This document shows positions 18,001-25,648 of a DNA stretch of 64,000 nt, piece after piece; the first letter of the stretch is position 1, and each line of letters begins with the position of its first letter. The stretch comes from Endozoicomonas gorgoniicola. GTDB lineage: Bacteria > Pseudomonadota > Gammaproteobacteria > Pseudomonadales > Endozoicomonadaceae. The position numbers and the translations under genes were made by a program. Under the pieces are notes generated by a model that was not told the DNA's origin, searched no databases, and saw only the letters and a program-made list of their open reading frames with translations. The stretch lies in NCBI RefSeq assembly GCF_025562715.2, contig NZ_JAPFCC010000001.1, positions 2,808,501 through 2,872,500 on the forward strand. The letters run 5' to 3'.

Positions 18001-18862
18001 TCCGGGTTACTGGTGTCGTTTTGTCCCAGTTATCAAAGCTCAACCAGTCCCGGCTTTCAGTGCGAACCATGGCAACAGCCTGAACCGGGGCAAACACCGG
18101 CTTAATGTCCGGGTTCAGCTGGGTATGAGTGGGCAGCGGGTCTTCCAGCACCACCCCATGACGTGGCTGACCATCCACCACCAGGTCACGACCCGGTATG
18201 GCGATGCTGCCGTTATTTTGCAGGCTAATAGTGTAAGTGAGGAGTTCACCGGCTTTGGCTTCGCGCTTATCAACGGTTTTCTGCAACCGGATTACCGACT
18301 CACCGATGGTGACGGTATCCCGGTTCTCACTGCGGATGTTGCTATCAGACTGTGACTGTGCCGAGAGGGTCAGCACATGCTTGTCATCTGTCGTTGATTC
18401 TGAGGGTACGGTGCCCATCACCACCAACTCGATCACCTCATCGGGTTTCAGGATGCGGGTCTCTTTCAGGGTGGGGGTATCCGGTGAAGGCAGCGAGCCC
18501 TGGTATTCATATACTCCGAGTTTTTCCAGAGGTCGCCCATCAGCCATGACGACAGCGACTTTAAAACGATCGGGAATATTGCCACGATGCGCCAGCCGAT
18601 GAATAAAAAACACCTGCTGACCCGGCGTAGCCATCTGGTCCTGATCCTGTACCAGTGCCAGTGCTGCCACCGGGGCTACGGTCAGGGCTGACTGGTTAGA
18701 CAGCAAGGTCACTGGCTGACCACTTCCGGTATCGAAAAAAACCACCTCAGCCTGGGCCATAATCACGGTGCCAGCAGGAGTGAGGGCTTGCGCCAGGGTA
18801 GCCAACAGCATCAGCCACAGGGCAAGCATTATTTTCATACTGTGGTTGAAGGCTGGCGTCAT
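12023..18862 (-). CDS. Giant outer-membrane protein: DUF11 repeats, SdrD-like domains, C-terminal beta-barrel
   Basis: 2279 residues. A signal peptide (ending LATLAQA) is followed by the operon's shared N-terminal module (TPAGTVIMAQAEVVFFD, about 28-170), a DUF11 domain (about 175-345), a beta domain (about 350-500), a Cna-B-like domain, three almost identical 135-residue DUF11 repeats (about 642-1047), an SdrD-like domain (FGKLYVDKDCNSLQTQGEW, about 1060-1140), a low-complexity linker containing translated repeat DNA (about 1220-1247), a bacterial Ig-like domain (about 1390-1475) and a roughly 800-residue strand-rich region ending DESLFGWFNS that looks like a large outer-membrane barrel. It could anchor or export the neighbouring DUF11 proteins; this is inference. 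The stop overlaps the longest lipoprotein frame as ATGA. An alternative start is the ATG at 18838. Confidence 0.8.
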   Translation of the reverse strand: MTPAFNHSMKIMLALWLMLLATLAQALTPAGTVIMAQAEVVFFDTGSGQPVTLLSNQSALTVAPVAALALVQDQDQMATPGQQVFFIHRLAHRGNIPDRFKVAVVMADGRPLEKLGVYEYQGSLPSPDTPTLKETRILKPDEVIELVVMGTVPSESTTDDKHVLTLSAQSQSDSNIRSENRDTVTIGESVIRLQKTVDKREAKAGELLTYTISLQNNGSIAIPGRDLVVDGQPRHGVVLEDPLPTHTQLNPDIKPVFAPVQAVAMVRTESRDWLSFDNWDKTTPVTRIGLLIPSELVMPGDRRRLSFTARIDQHINADTLINNRAFISLDGTDVGKAHSNPVLTRVVSDEPPVDDVVIRFVEPNNFHKQPDFTDGFHHAGYYYLKEDNSHPQYDVYLELEGGNFSFSKETADTVIVDVHSGKNDNIRVLLQETGQDTGLFRSQSPLRLFKNKQGGGLLCQSDSQQPDYSQLGSQCILQTEVNDILTASVVDPLTNTRYQSVADVSPQGRVFDSSNLSMVNGVYINLTDLEGAPAIDLETGKPWQGVETGKDGHFDYPRLEPGRYFITVSAPETFTAEPPYKFPSKVAPEKMPGMVINDASYGRGGMNGDEKKPITGIEGSFVVDEHRRLAHFDVPIDPVAEASGLTLEKEAKQKEVAPGELVTYELKVKNNLDIKLYNLQINDKLPLGFKYMKGSTRINGKQVDDPEGGAGPELTFRVRTNPALDANGEVTITYALKAGAGGIDGDGINRATATARKDVTGQSVTSNEAKAQVNTIISGLTLKKEAKQKEVAPGELVTYKLKVKNNLDIKLYNLQIIDKLPLGFKYMKGSTRINEKQADDPEGGAGPELTFRVKTNPVLDAKGEVTITYALKAGAGGIDGDGINRATATARQDVTGPTFSSNEAKAQVNTIISGLTLEKEAKQKEVAPGELVVYELKVKNNLDIKLYNLQIIDKLPLGFKYMKGSTRINEKQAGDPEGGAGPELTFRVRTNPALDANGEVKISYALKAGAGGIDGDGINRATATARRDVTGQAVSSNEAKAQVNVAMTGVLSDKGIIFGKLYVDKDCNSLQTQGEWPIGGVRLYMEDGTWVITDENGQYSLMGIRPGQHVLKVDPVTMPDGLTLKPIDNRNAAVGDSRFVDIAPGEMHRADFAAQCPTGDYQKVFDQIKARNESISGEWLLDDAAKYNRSQRSDKADNTGDLSHGVVRAPTDNNDKKTSSSFPRRRESTTAVDSRLRGNDGVSRNDGVSKNDEPKAATIPVPDEAVKHITREQAMEGHWLWPENDRADGRFMAVVRAGVEPTLYVNGEAVAHDRLGEQMVNSREQAQLMAWYGVALNDGENQVEVKATDMFGNERVLASGRFTQSAAAETIAILPESDTLAADDGRSLLPVTIKLLDKNGLPARGVYFVTLEASAGRWHEPDIQDQEPGHQVRIDQGELTVHLRSGNASGPVTLRASTGEMKTDVKITQVAAPRPMVAAGLVEFNAGHGRISGAVSELDTIRKGTHTDGRAAVFAKGEIAKDVQLTLSYDSDKDEDTELFRDVNPDDYYPITGDASQKGYEAQSRSKLYAKVEKDRSSIMWGDYQTDAHGSEHNLAKIQRNLNGVNAIYDNGDTRIHGFAARPENSHFTETLYPDGTAMNYKLEKTPIERHSETVVLEAFHPDNPGLVINSETMTRGRDYTLDEFSGYLKFSKPIHSRDDKGNVQRIRVSYDLRDGGEAYTVAGVRAEQTINEQVKVGGSYTRNEHTTEGSDLSGAWVEYKPSEKTTIAVSAAHMTGKSPVKGGNDKSVVENFSGDAARVKLKHKWNNASETELTWARADEGYKNSASGISSGREETRLKHRQQLTDNTSLRAEAEVSQTLNDSGSSQGDSLGAYLDHKVGDGWKLSAGSRYIRQRNEKDNDRYATGQVGAEKSFKLLEKDASVKAEYEQALTNSRKRFALETNWKVHEKVSAYGRVERDENLSPVASGSDRNLFSVGVKSEWLPKTKTYSEYRMRGATDGKAMEWVNGADTSVTLTKGLTITPSLEVINTVSGKGNNDGVAVSMGIQDKRHANQRATGRIEYRNGKSQNYYGLDAAVARRINLDWSGLVRTQFRLEQPKTKDSSRLEKHALTLGLARRPKQDNVQHGLYLYEWKKERGKNAGDNRTVHLVSTHQNRKIDKDLTLSGRIGSKWVCTTLEDYQYNSQSWVSDARLTWSLNRRWDLDLRAGVLGVDGTDSLRWSAGAGIYYLVVRNLRVGAYYNVVGFSDKDLDSEKYNAEGIHFSMLFKFDESLFGWFNS
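15143..15203. repeat. 61-bp palindromic repeat inserted in frame in the giant barrel gene
   Basis: Same repeat as at 11937, with near-perfect inverted arms. It is translated within the 2279-residue protein as SSFPRRRESTTAVDSRLRGN. It is next to extra short copies of CGTCATTC at about 15124-15146, which encode repeated NDGVS residues. The reading frame is kept. Confidence 0.88.
15721..16935 (-). repeat. Three tandem 405-bp repeats encoding DUF11 domains
   Basis: Three head-to-tail copies of a 405-bp unit (135 codons) that are nearly identical at DNA level. Each encodes a domain starting SGLTLEKEAKQKEVAPGEL, containing LYNLQIIDKLPLGFKYMKG and AGAGGIDGDGINRATATAR, and ending NEAKAQVN. The near identity points to recent duplication or ongoing gene conversion. 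Confidence 0.92.
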
Positions 18863-18897
18863 ACTGCGGGTACTGCTTTGGGTTGTGTATTCTGTAT

Positions 18898-18958
18898 GGG
18901 CTTCCTTTGCCTTCTTAACTAAACGTCCTTAGTCGTTTTAAAAAGGCAAAGGAAGCCC
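18898..18958. other. Long intergenic hairpin within the DUF11 operon
   Basis: A 16-bp perfect inverted repeat (GGGCTTCCTTTGCCTT at 18898-18913 and its complement at 18943-18958) with a 29-nt loop sits between the 920- and 2279-residue genes. No U-tract follows on either strand, so it is not a standard terminator. It could stabilise or process the operon mRNA, or attenuate read-through. A weaker stem (CTGCC/GGCAG) follows it. Confidence 0.6.
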
Positions 18959-19016
18959 TCCACTGCCTTCTGTTTCTTAGTCACAGAGGCAGCGGAAGGA
19001 ATCCTGCGGTCAGGGT

Positions 19017-21779
19017 TTAATCAAGTTTGACAGTAAAGCGAACCTCGACGGATTTGCCGGGCTTCAAGGTTCCCACATTGAACTGAATACTGTTCTCTGG
19101 GCCACTGAACGGCTGGACGTTTTCGCCAACCACATATCCCGATTTATCAACATAAGTGGTGAAGTTCGGAGCCGCGTCTTTGATAACCACGTTTTCAGCA
19201 TCATTTGAACCTTTATTGGTCACGACTATCTGCCAGACGGCGTAGTCTTTACCGGGTTTGGCTTTTTCTGTGCCATTGATCTGAAAGTCATCAGTCGCCA
19301 GCTTTTTGCTTTCATCAATGATGTTGTCTTTATTCATGCCTTTCAGCACCTTCACCTTCTTAACCGCATCCAGCTGGCTGCTGATAACGGTGGTGGAGTC
19401 GACCAGAGTTGCTTTAACTCCTATCGCTTTATCCTCAGCTGTCAGCTCAAGGTTGAAAGTCAGACCAGCGGCAGCGTTGGCCGGGGCGCTGATTTCAACG
19501 GTGATTTTCTTTGTATGCTTTGTACTCTTATCATCATTATCATCTTTTTGCTCCAGCTTAATAGGTAAAGAAATCACTTCACCCTTTTCATCCAGAAGTC
19601 TGTAGTTCCAGCTATCCATACCCTGACCTTTCTTACCATTGATGGTGATATTCAGGTCAACGTTACCCTTGTTCTCCAGAATGTGTTGATGGTAAGCAAC
19701 ACCGCCCGCTTCAATGGTTTGAACGCCGCGAGGGGAAAAGATGAGTACTGGGCTTTTTTTCACCGTTATCTGGTTGGTAGTGAAGTTCCCCATCACGCTA
19801 CGAGTATTAGAATTGGCGTCAAACTCAATTTCATAATCACCGGCTTTGGCAGACTCAGGCACTTCGACCCTTGCCAGCACTCTCATCACCGTATTTTTCG
19901 GTAACAGCGGCGTAGTGCTGATCTGCTGGCCTGTGGCTAGCTCCAGCGGGTTATTTTCTTTATCGAAAATACCCTGGTGGTGGAAAGTCACCTTCCAGCC
20001 ATTGGCTTTAGCAATGACTGAATTCAGGGCAAAGCTGTCAGAGACATTGGATTTATTCGCAACAAACAGACCAAACTCCGCTATCTGCCCTGGTTTGCGG
20101 CTAATGATGGAGGTAATTTGACCACCGGGGTGGTAATCGTCTTTCGCATCAGACTTAAAGAAGTCTTTTACATCGATTTCTTTAAGCTTATAAACAACGT
20201 CCTTATCCTTCTTGTCGAACCTGTAGTTCGCCACATCAATTTTCTTTTCTAATTCGGCAATCTCCAGCAACTCTTCGGTAACTGTGCCTTGAGCAGTAAC
20301 ATCCACCACAGAAGTTGCCGTCAGCTCTGCCCTAAAGTCTTTGTCACGTTTATTCTTTCCAGGCAGTTTGGCTTTTACCATTATCCGAATAACATTGCTG
20401 CCTTCGCCGTTTTTGGCTGCCAATACACTTTTCAGCTCGCCGGTATCAACTATGCCGTCGTTATTGGTATCGGTAAGCAATACGGTACCCTTTTCATTCC
20501 ACAAGGAGAAAACGGTGCCTTCAGGGAAAGCTCTGTCTGGGACATTTTTAACCGTCAGGTTAAAGGTATCAGTACCATTACCCAAGTTGGTGATGGTGTT
20601 AACAAATTTAACTTCTTCACCTTGAGCGGCACTTGGCACGGTTTGAGTGTCGCCGGTACCAGCTTTGTTTTTGGCAGCAACATTCGCAACCTGAGGCAGT
20701 TTTGTTGTAACGGTATTAGTTTCTACATGCTGACGTTTGCCATCTTTACCGTCAAAACCAACAAATGCCTTGTTTTTCAGCACAGTTCCTGCTTCAAAGC
20801 TATAGCCTGCCTGGCCGTTCTCATCTTTATCTTTTTCATACTTCACTGTGAACTCAAAAGCTACGGTATGGCCTTTTTTCAGTTCTTTAATGCGAACCCT
20901 CATACCTTCATCATGGTTATTATCCTTGATGTACTTTGCGCCAGTGGGCAGTTCAGCTATCAAGTCATTACTTTTAGTAATTTCGATTTTTTCAAGACGG
21001 CTGTCGCTTGTTTCTGTTTGATTAAGCCCATCAAATTTCAGGTACTTCGGGAAGAAGTCATAGATTGCACCGCCGTTCTTCAGGTCAGCACCATTGTTGA
21101 TGACCTGGATTCGGTACTTGACCTCACCGGTTTTCTGGTTGTGGGAAATCACCTCTTTGGAGGAAACCAGAATCGTACCGTTGGATATTTTGATGGTATC
21201 TGTGTTCGCCGCCGTTTTCTGACCACCAAATGAGTTACGATCACCTTCAGCTGTTGCCTGTAAGGTCAATTCGTAACCGGGCTTGGTTGCATTCGCAGGC
21301 GCTCTGGCTGCCACAACAAGGTTGACGGTTTCGCCACGAGCCACTTTGACCTTGTCACTTCCAATCTCAGGCTCGCCAGAATCAGGCTGACCATTGCCAT
21401 TGGCATCGTGGTAGATCTTCAGGCTGTCCTTATCCAGTGCTGGATCCGGGTTAGTAATCTCCAGGGTAAACTCATCCCCAGTGTTACCGTTATTGGTCAG
21501 CTGATGAGCAAAATACACCAGTTGCCCCGGCGCACCTTCTTTGGTCTGGTCGTCTTTCAGTTCCGCAGAATAAACCTCAGCAACCGTCACCACCGACTCA
21601 TTAGAGTGGACGGTCTTTTCATTACCCAGCGCATCCTGATATGTCACCGTTGCCAGGTTTTTAATCTGTGTCCCTGCTGGAGTGGTGGCAGCCTGAACGA
21701 CGGCTGCCCCTAATATTCCCATCAACAGCAGGGCCCATGCCCATACCGGGAATAATTGTTTTTGTAGCCCTTTAAACAT
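19017..21779 (-). CDS. Secreted multi-domain DUF11-like protein
   Basis: 920 residues from the ATG at 21779, which has AGGA about 11 bp upstream; the longer frame begins with TTG. The signal peptide (VWAWALLLMGILGAAVVQA) precedes TTPAGTQIKNLATVTYQDALG, the N-terminal module shared with the 860- and 2279-residue proteins. Repeated beta-sandwich domains follow with QLTNNGNTGDEF, TNLGNGTDTFNLTV and ANKSNVSDSFAL turns. EF-hand-like loops (DANGNGQPDSGEPE, DTNNDGIVDTGE) suggest calcium binding. The C-terminal DUF11-like domain has VVIKDAAPNFTTY and ends VRFTVKLD. The protein is lysine and aspartate rich. Likely an exported structural protein; no enzymatic motif. Function unknown. Confidence 0.75.
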   Translation of the reverse strand: MFKGLQKQLFPVWAWALLLMGILGAAVVQAATTPAGTQIKNLATVTYQDALGNEKTVHSNESVVTVAEVYSAELKDDQTKEGAPGQLVYFAHQLTNNGNTGDEFTLEITNPDPALDKDSLKIYHDANGNGQPDSGEPEIGSDKVKVARGETVNLVVAARAPANATKPGYELTLQATAEGDRNSFGGQKTAANTDTIKISNGTILVSSKEVISHNQKTGEVKYRIQVINNGADLKNGGAIYDFFPKYLKFDGLNQTETSDSRLEKIEITKSNDLIAELPTGAKYIKDNNHDEGMRVRIKELKKGHTVAFEFTVKYEKDKDENGQAGYSFEAGTVLKNKAFVGFDGKDGKRQHVETNTVTTKLPQVANVAAKNKAGTGDTQTVPSAAQGEEVKFVNTITNLGNGTDTFNLTVKNVPDRAFPEGTVFSLWNEKGTVLLTDTNNDGIVDTGELKSVLAAKNGEGSNVIRIMVKAKLPGKNKRDKDFRAELTATSVVDVTAQGTVTEELLEIAELEKKIDVANYRFDKKDKDVVYKLKEIDVKDFFKSDAKDDYHPGGQITSIISRKPGQIAEFGLFVANKSNVSDSFALNSVIAKANGWKVTFHHQGIFDKENNPLELATGQQISTTPLLPKNTVMRVLARVEVPESAKAGDYEIEFDANSNTRSVMGNFTTNQITVKKSPVLIFSPRGVQTIEAGGVAYHQHILENKGNVDLNITINGKKGQGMDSWNYRLLDEKGEVISLPIKLEQKDDNDDKSTKHTKKITVEISAPANAAAGLTFNLELTAEDKAIGVKATLVDSTTVISSQLDAVKKVKVLKGMNKDNIIDESKKLATDDFQINGTEKAKPGKDYAVWQIVVTNKGSNDAENVVIKDAAPNFTTYVDKSGYVVGENVQPFSGPENSIQFNVGTLKPGKSVEVRFTVKLD

Positions 21780-21994
21780 TGATGTTTTAATCCTCAATCA
21801 GTGTGAGCGTGTGTTGAAAAAATGAACGGTTTATTAATCACAAAGAATTTGCCGAGGCGTGAATAAGCGAAAGGATTCCCGTCAAAATCGCTCAACTCCC
21901 ATTTCCGTCCAGACAAAATCAGGCAAGCACTCGCCCCTCCGAGAGCTTGCAGGTCTAATAAAAGAAGTAGTTAAACTATTAACCTATGACTGAG

Positions 21995-22489
21995 TTACAG
22001 AACTTTCACCCGGTAGTGATACTGTTTAACCGCACCGGGGGCAATATCACTTTTTTCATGCCAGCGCAGGTTTGTGTATTCTGATTCAGGCACTACTACT
22101 TCCTGAAGCTTGCCCTCTTTATCTTTTATTTGTTGTTTAACAGGTTCACTGCTCCAGGTTTTGCCACCATCGAGGCTGACCTGAAATTCACTGGTCGCGG
22201 AAACGCTGGCAGAGCCCTTGAGATAGACGGTATTTGGGGAAACGGGAACAGAGATATACTGCATGGCCAGAGGCTTTGTCGCTCTGCTGGTGTAGGTAAG
22301 CTGGTATTCCAGTATGTTGCCGGGCTCAGCCACCGAGGCTGCGTGAAGAGATTCCCTGCCCTCGTGATTTTCGACCAGAAAGGCTTCCATTCTGGAATCC
22401 AGCAACTCTTCTGCCTGAACATTACCAATGCTTAATAAAGCGACAACAGTTAAAACAGCGCTATTAAAAAGACTTGACTGCATAGTCAT
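21995..22489 (-). CDS. Small secreted DUF11-like protein, first gene of the surface operon
   Basis: 164 residues with a signal peptide (LTVVALLSIGNVQA) and a single DUF11-like beta domain: PGNILEYQLTYTSRATKPL, VSPNTVYLKGSASVSA, EFQVSLDGGKTW, then DIAPGAVKQYHYRVKVL at the very end. The ending resembles those of the larger operon proteins (FTVKLD, FGVRIE, YKVRVE). GGAG lies about 8 bp before the ATG. There is 215 bp to the next gene, so it may have its own transcript as well. It could be a minor subunit or cap; this is inference from size and shared ending. Confidence 0.7.
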   Translation of the reverse strand: MTMQSSLFNSAVLTVVALLSIGNVQAEELLDSRMEAFLVENHEGRESLHAASVAEPGNILEYQLTYTSRATKPLAMQYISVPVSPNTVYLKGSASVSATSEFQVSLDGGKTWSSEPVKQQIKDKEGKLQEVVVPESEYTNLRWHEKSDIAPGAVKQYHYRVKVL

Positions 22490-22891
22490 TTTTACGCTCC
22501 AGAAGACTTATAGAATTAATTAAGAGTCAGAGTTATGCAAAATGTATGAATAAATAAACAACCTGTTTCTTATGCTGGCTAATTTTCATTCAAACATACG
22601 ACAATGTTTAACTAATTAATTAAAAACAACTGTATGATTTAAGGTTATATTTTATGTTAGGAGGGGATAGTAAAAATATTGTAATAATCTTTATATAAGC
22701 AAATACCGCAAACACATATATAAAAGGACTAAGACTTTACAGGTTGAATGACTGCTATTGCTGGAATCGAGTGATGAGTTGTCTAAATTATCATCCGAAA
22801 ATACGACAAGTGAATTTTAATAAAGAAATCCCAAACATCAGGCCGGCTCACAAAACGCTCACCAGCACTGACACTTTACTCAATCAGACAA
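22490..22891. other. AT-rich intergenic region upstream of the DUF11 operon
   Basis: About 400 bp with no convincing ORF. It is much richer in A and T than its flanks and holds several TATAAT-like tracts. It most likely contains the promoter of the surface operon and separates it from yebC. Two similar ATACGACAA words (about 22597 and 22801) may be a regulator site; unproven. Confidence 0.4.
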
Positions 22892-23638
22892 TCAGCCCAG
22901 CTGCTCCATGATTTCAGCAGGGATATCAGCATTGGTGTAAACGTTTTGCACGTCGTCCAGATCTTCCAGACGATCCACCAGCTTCATGATTTTCTCTGCG
23001 CCGTCCTTGTCCAGCTCGGTCTGAACATCGGCCACCATGGCAACTTCCGCTGCAGCCGCAGTAAAACCTGCTGCTTCCAGCGCATCTTTGACCGCCATGA
23101 ACTCGGTCCAGTCGGTCACGACTTCGAAGGAACCATCGTCGTTAGTCACGATGTCTTCAGCACCTGCTTCCAGGGCCGCGTCCATCAGAGCTTCTTCTTC
23201 AATGCTGTCGTCAAAGAAAATCTGACCCCGACGTTCGAACATATAAGCAACAGAGCCGTCAGTGCCCAGGTTGCCACCGTGCTTATTGAAAGCATGACGT
23301 ACTTCTGCAACGGTACGATTACGGTTATCGGTCAGGGTTTCAACCAGCACCGCGATACCACCCGCACCGTAACCTTCGTAGGTCACTTCTTCCATGTTGG
23401 AATCGTCATCACCACCGGCACCACGGGCAATGGCGCGGTTGATGGTGTCACGGGTCATGTTCGCACCCAGTGCTTTATCAACCACCTGACGCAGCTTCGG
23501 GTTATCTTCGATGTTGCCACCGCCCTGCTTCGCTGCGACCACCAGCTCACGGATGATCTTGGTGAAAATCTTGCCACGCTTGGCGTCCTGAGCCGCCTTA
23601 CGGTGCTTGATATTGGCCCATTTACTATGACCTGCCAT
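22892..23638 (-). CDS. yebC: YebC/PmpR-family protein
   Basis: 248 residues, the usual length. It starts MAGHSKWANIKHRKAAQDAKRGK, and carries GGNIEDNPKLRQVVDKALGANMTRDTINRAIARG and the acidic middle VTYEGYGAGGIAVLVETLTDNRNRT, all diagnostic of the family. Members are cytoplasmic proteins reported as transcription regulators or as factors that help ribosomes through difficult sequences (TACO1 relatives). It lies downstream of aspS as in many gammaproteobacteria, but the usual next gene ruvC is absent here. Confidence 0.97.
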   Translation of the reverse strand: MAGHSKWANIKHRKAAQDAKRGKIFTKIIRELVVAAKQGGGNIEDNPKLRQVVDKALGANMTRDTINRAIARGAGGDDDSNMEEVTYEGYGAGGIAVLVETLTDNRNRTVAEVRHAFNKHGGNLGTDGSVAYMFERRGQIFFDDSIEEEALMDAALEAGAEDIVTNDDGSFEVVTDWTEFMAVKDALEAAGFTAAAAEVAMVADVQTELDKDGAEKIMKLVDRLEDLDDVQNVYTNADIPAEIMEQLG

Positions 23639-23727
23639 AGGAAATACCCTTTATCTCAATTTTTTCGTACCGGACTTCATCCACATTGTTGACAAAGTCA
23701 GCGCATGAATAAAGTCCGATCGTTCAT

Positions 23728-25509
23728 TTAGTGACTGGTCGCAGACGCCGGATCGCGACGGATACGGATGTTCAGATCGCGCAGCTGGGTACTGTCCACT
23801 TCGCTCGGAGCCTGAGTCATTACACAAGCTGCAGACTGAGTTTTCGGGAAAGCAATCACTTCACGAATGTTATCAGTACCACAGATCAGCATCACCAGAC
23901 GATCCAGTCCGAACGCCAGACCAGCGTGTGGAGGCGCACCGTACTTCAGAGCGTCCAGCAGGAAGCCAAACTTCTCGCGCTGTTCTTCTTCCTGGATATC
24001 CAGAACGTTGAACACAGCCTGCTGCATCTCTTCACGGTGGATACGAACGGAACCGCCACCCACTTCGTAACCGTTGATAACCATATCGTAAGCACGGGAC
24101 AGAGCCGTAGCCGGATTAGCAGCCAGTTCTTCTGCGGAGCAGGTGGGTGCAGTGAACGGATGGTGCAGGGCGGTCAGTTTGCCCTCGTCGGTTTCCTCGA
24201 ACATCGGGAAGTCAACAACCCACAGAGGTGCCCACTCTTTAGTGTACAGTTTCAGGTCTTCGCCCAGCTTGCAACGCAGTGCGCCCAGGGCTTCATTGAC
24301 CACCTTCTCTTTGTCCGCACCGAAGAAGACGATGTCGCCGTTCTTTGCTTCCAGACGCTCCATGATATTCATGGTCACGTCGTCGCCCAGGAACTTGATG
24401 ATCGGAGACTGCAGGCCATTGGCACCGTTTTCAATCTCGTTCACCTTGATCCATGCCAGACCTTTGGCACCATAGATGCTGACGAACTTGGTGTAGTCAT
24501 CGATCTGCTTACGGGACAGCTCAGCACCACCGGGTACTTTCAGCGCTGCAACACGACCTTTTGGATCTTCAGCAGGCCCTTTGAAGACCTTGAATTCAAC
24601 GCCAGCCATCAGATCAGCGACGTCAACCAGTTCCAGCGGGATACGCAGGTCAGGCTTATCGGAACCATAACGGCTCATGGCTTCAGCGTATGGCATGTGT
24701 GGGAATTCACCCAGGTCGATATCACGAACCTGCTTGAATACCTTTTTCACCATGCTTTCAGTGATACCCATGACACCCGCTTCATCCATAAAGGATGTTT
24801 CGATATCAATCTGGGTAAATTCTGGCTGACGATCAGCACGCAGGTCTTCGTCACGGAAGCACTTAACAATCTGGTAGTAACGGTCAAAACCGGACACCAT
24901 CAGCAATTGTTTGAACAGCTGTGGTGACTGTGGCAGCGCAAAGAATTTGCCTTCATGGGTACGGCTTGGTACCAGGTAGTCACGGGCGCCTTCCGGGGTC
25001 GCACGGGTCAGAACCGGTGTTTCAACATCCAGAAAGCCTTCACCGTCCATAAAGTTACGAACCGCGCTGGTGACCTTGCTGCGCAGGATCAGTTTTTCCT
25101 GCATTTCCGGACGACGAAGGTCGATGAAGCGGTGCTTCAGACGAACGTCTTCACCGACGTCGGTGTAACCTTCAATCTGGAATGGCGGTGTCTGAGCTTC
25201 ATTCAGGACTTCAACCTGCTTGCCCAGCACCTCGATCTCACCAGTACTCATATTTGGGTTGACAGTACCTTCCGGACGCGGACGTACCAGACCAGTGATT
25301 TTCAGAACGTATTCGCTGCGGGCTTTGTCAGCCAGCGCGAACGCTTCTTCAGTGTCAGGGTCGATAACGACCTGGGTGGTGCCTTCACGGTCACGCATAT
25401 CCAGGAAGATAACACCACCATGGTCGCGGCGGCGGTGTACCCATCCACACAGGGTCACTTCCTGCCCGTTATGGGAGAGATTCAGTTCGCCGCAATAATG
25501 GCTGCGCAT
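23728..25509 (-). CDS. aspS: Aspartyl-tRNA synthetase
   Basis: 593 residues, normal for the bacterial enzyme. The ATG at 25509 has GAGG 7 bp upstream and gives MRSHYCGELNLSHNGQEVTLCGWV, the standard N-terminal anticodon-binding domain; the longer frame would add nine residues. Class II motifs are clear: FRDEDLRADRQPEFTQID (motif 2) and GLAFGLDRLVMLI (motif 3), with the bacterial GAD insert between. It charges tRNA-Asp with aspartate. It lies upstream of yebC, in the same direction. Confidence 0.98.
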   Translation of the reverse strand: MRSHYCGELNLSHNGQEVTLCGWVHRRRDHGGVIFLDMRDREGTTQVVIDPDTEEAFALADKARSEYVLKITGLVRPRPEGTVNPNMSTGEIEVLGKQVEVLNEAQTPPFQIEGYTDVGEDVRLKHRFIDLRRPEMQEKLILRSKVTSAVRNFMDGEGFLDVETPVLTRATPEGARDYLVPSRTHEGKFFALPQSPQLFKQLLMVSGFDRYYQIVKCFRDEDLRADRQPEFTQIDIETSFMDEAGVMGITESMVKKVFKQVRDIDLGEFPHMPYAEAMSRYGSDKPDLRIPLELVDVADLMAGVEFKVFKGPAEDPKGRVAALKVPGGAELSRKQIDDYTKFVSIYGAKGLAWIKVNEIENGANGLQSPIIKFLGDDVTMNIMERLEAKNGDIVFFGADKEKVVNEALGALRCKLGEDLKLYTKEWAPLWVVDFPMFEETDEGKLTALHHPFTAPTCSAEELAANPATALSRAYDMVINGYEVGGGSVRIHREEMQQAVFNVLDIQEEEQREKFGFLLDALKYGAPPHAGLAFGLDRLVMLICGTDNIREVIAFPKTQSAACVMTQAPSEVDSTQLRDLNIRIRRDPASATSH

Positions 25510-25648
25510 AACATACCTCGAAACAGGGGGGTTCATTCGGATTCAACAGGGCTTGAGGGAGACACAATCCCTGAGACTATCAAAACCGACGCATTATACC
25601 TGAAACGCGGGTTTTCACCAGACTGACGGCGGTGACCAGAACAACCTT

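Noticed and set aside
23731..24927. 398-codon open frame antisense to aspS
   Set aside because: Antisense shadow of a highly conserved gene with strong codon bias; no domain features or ribosome site.
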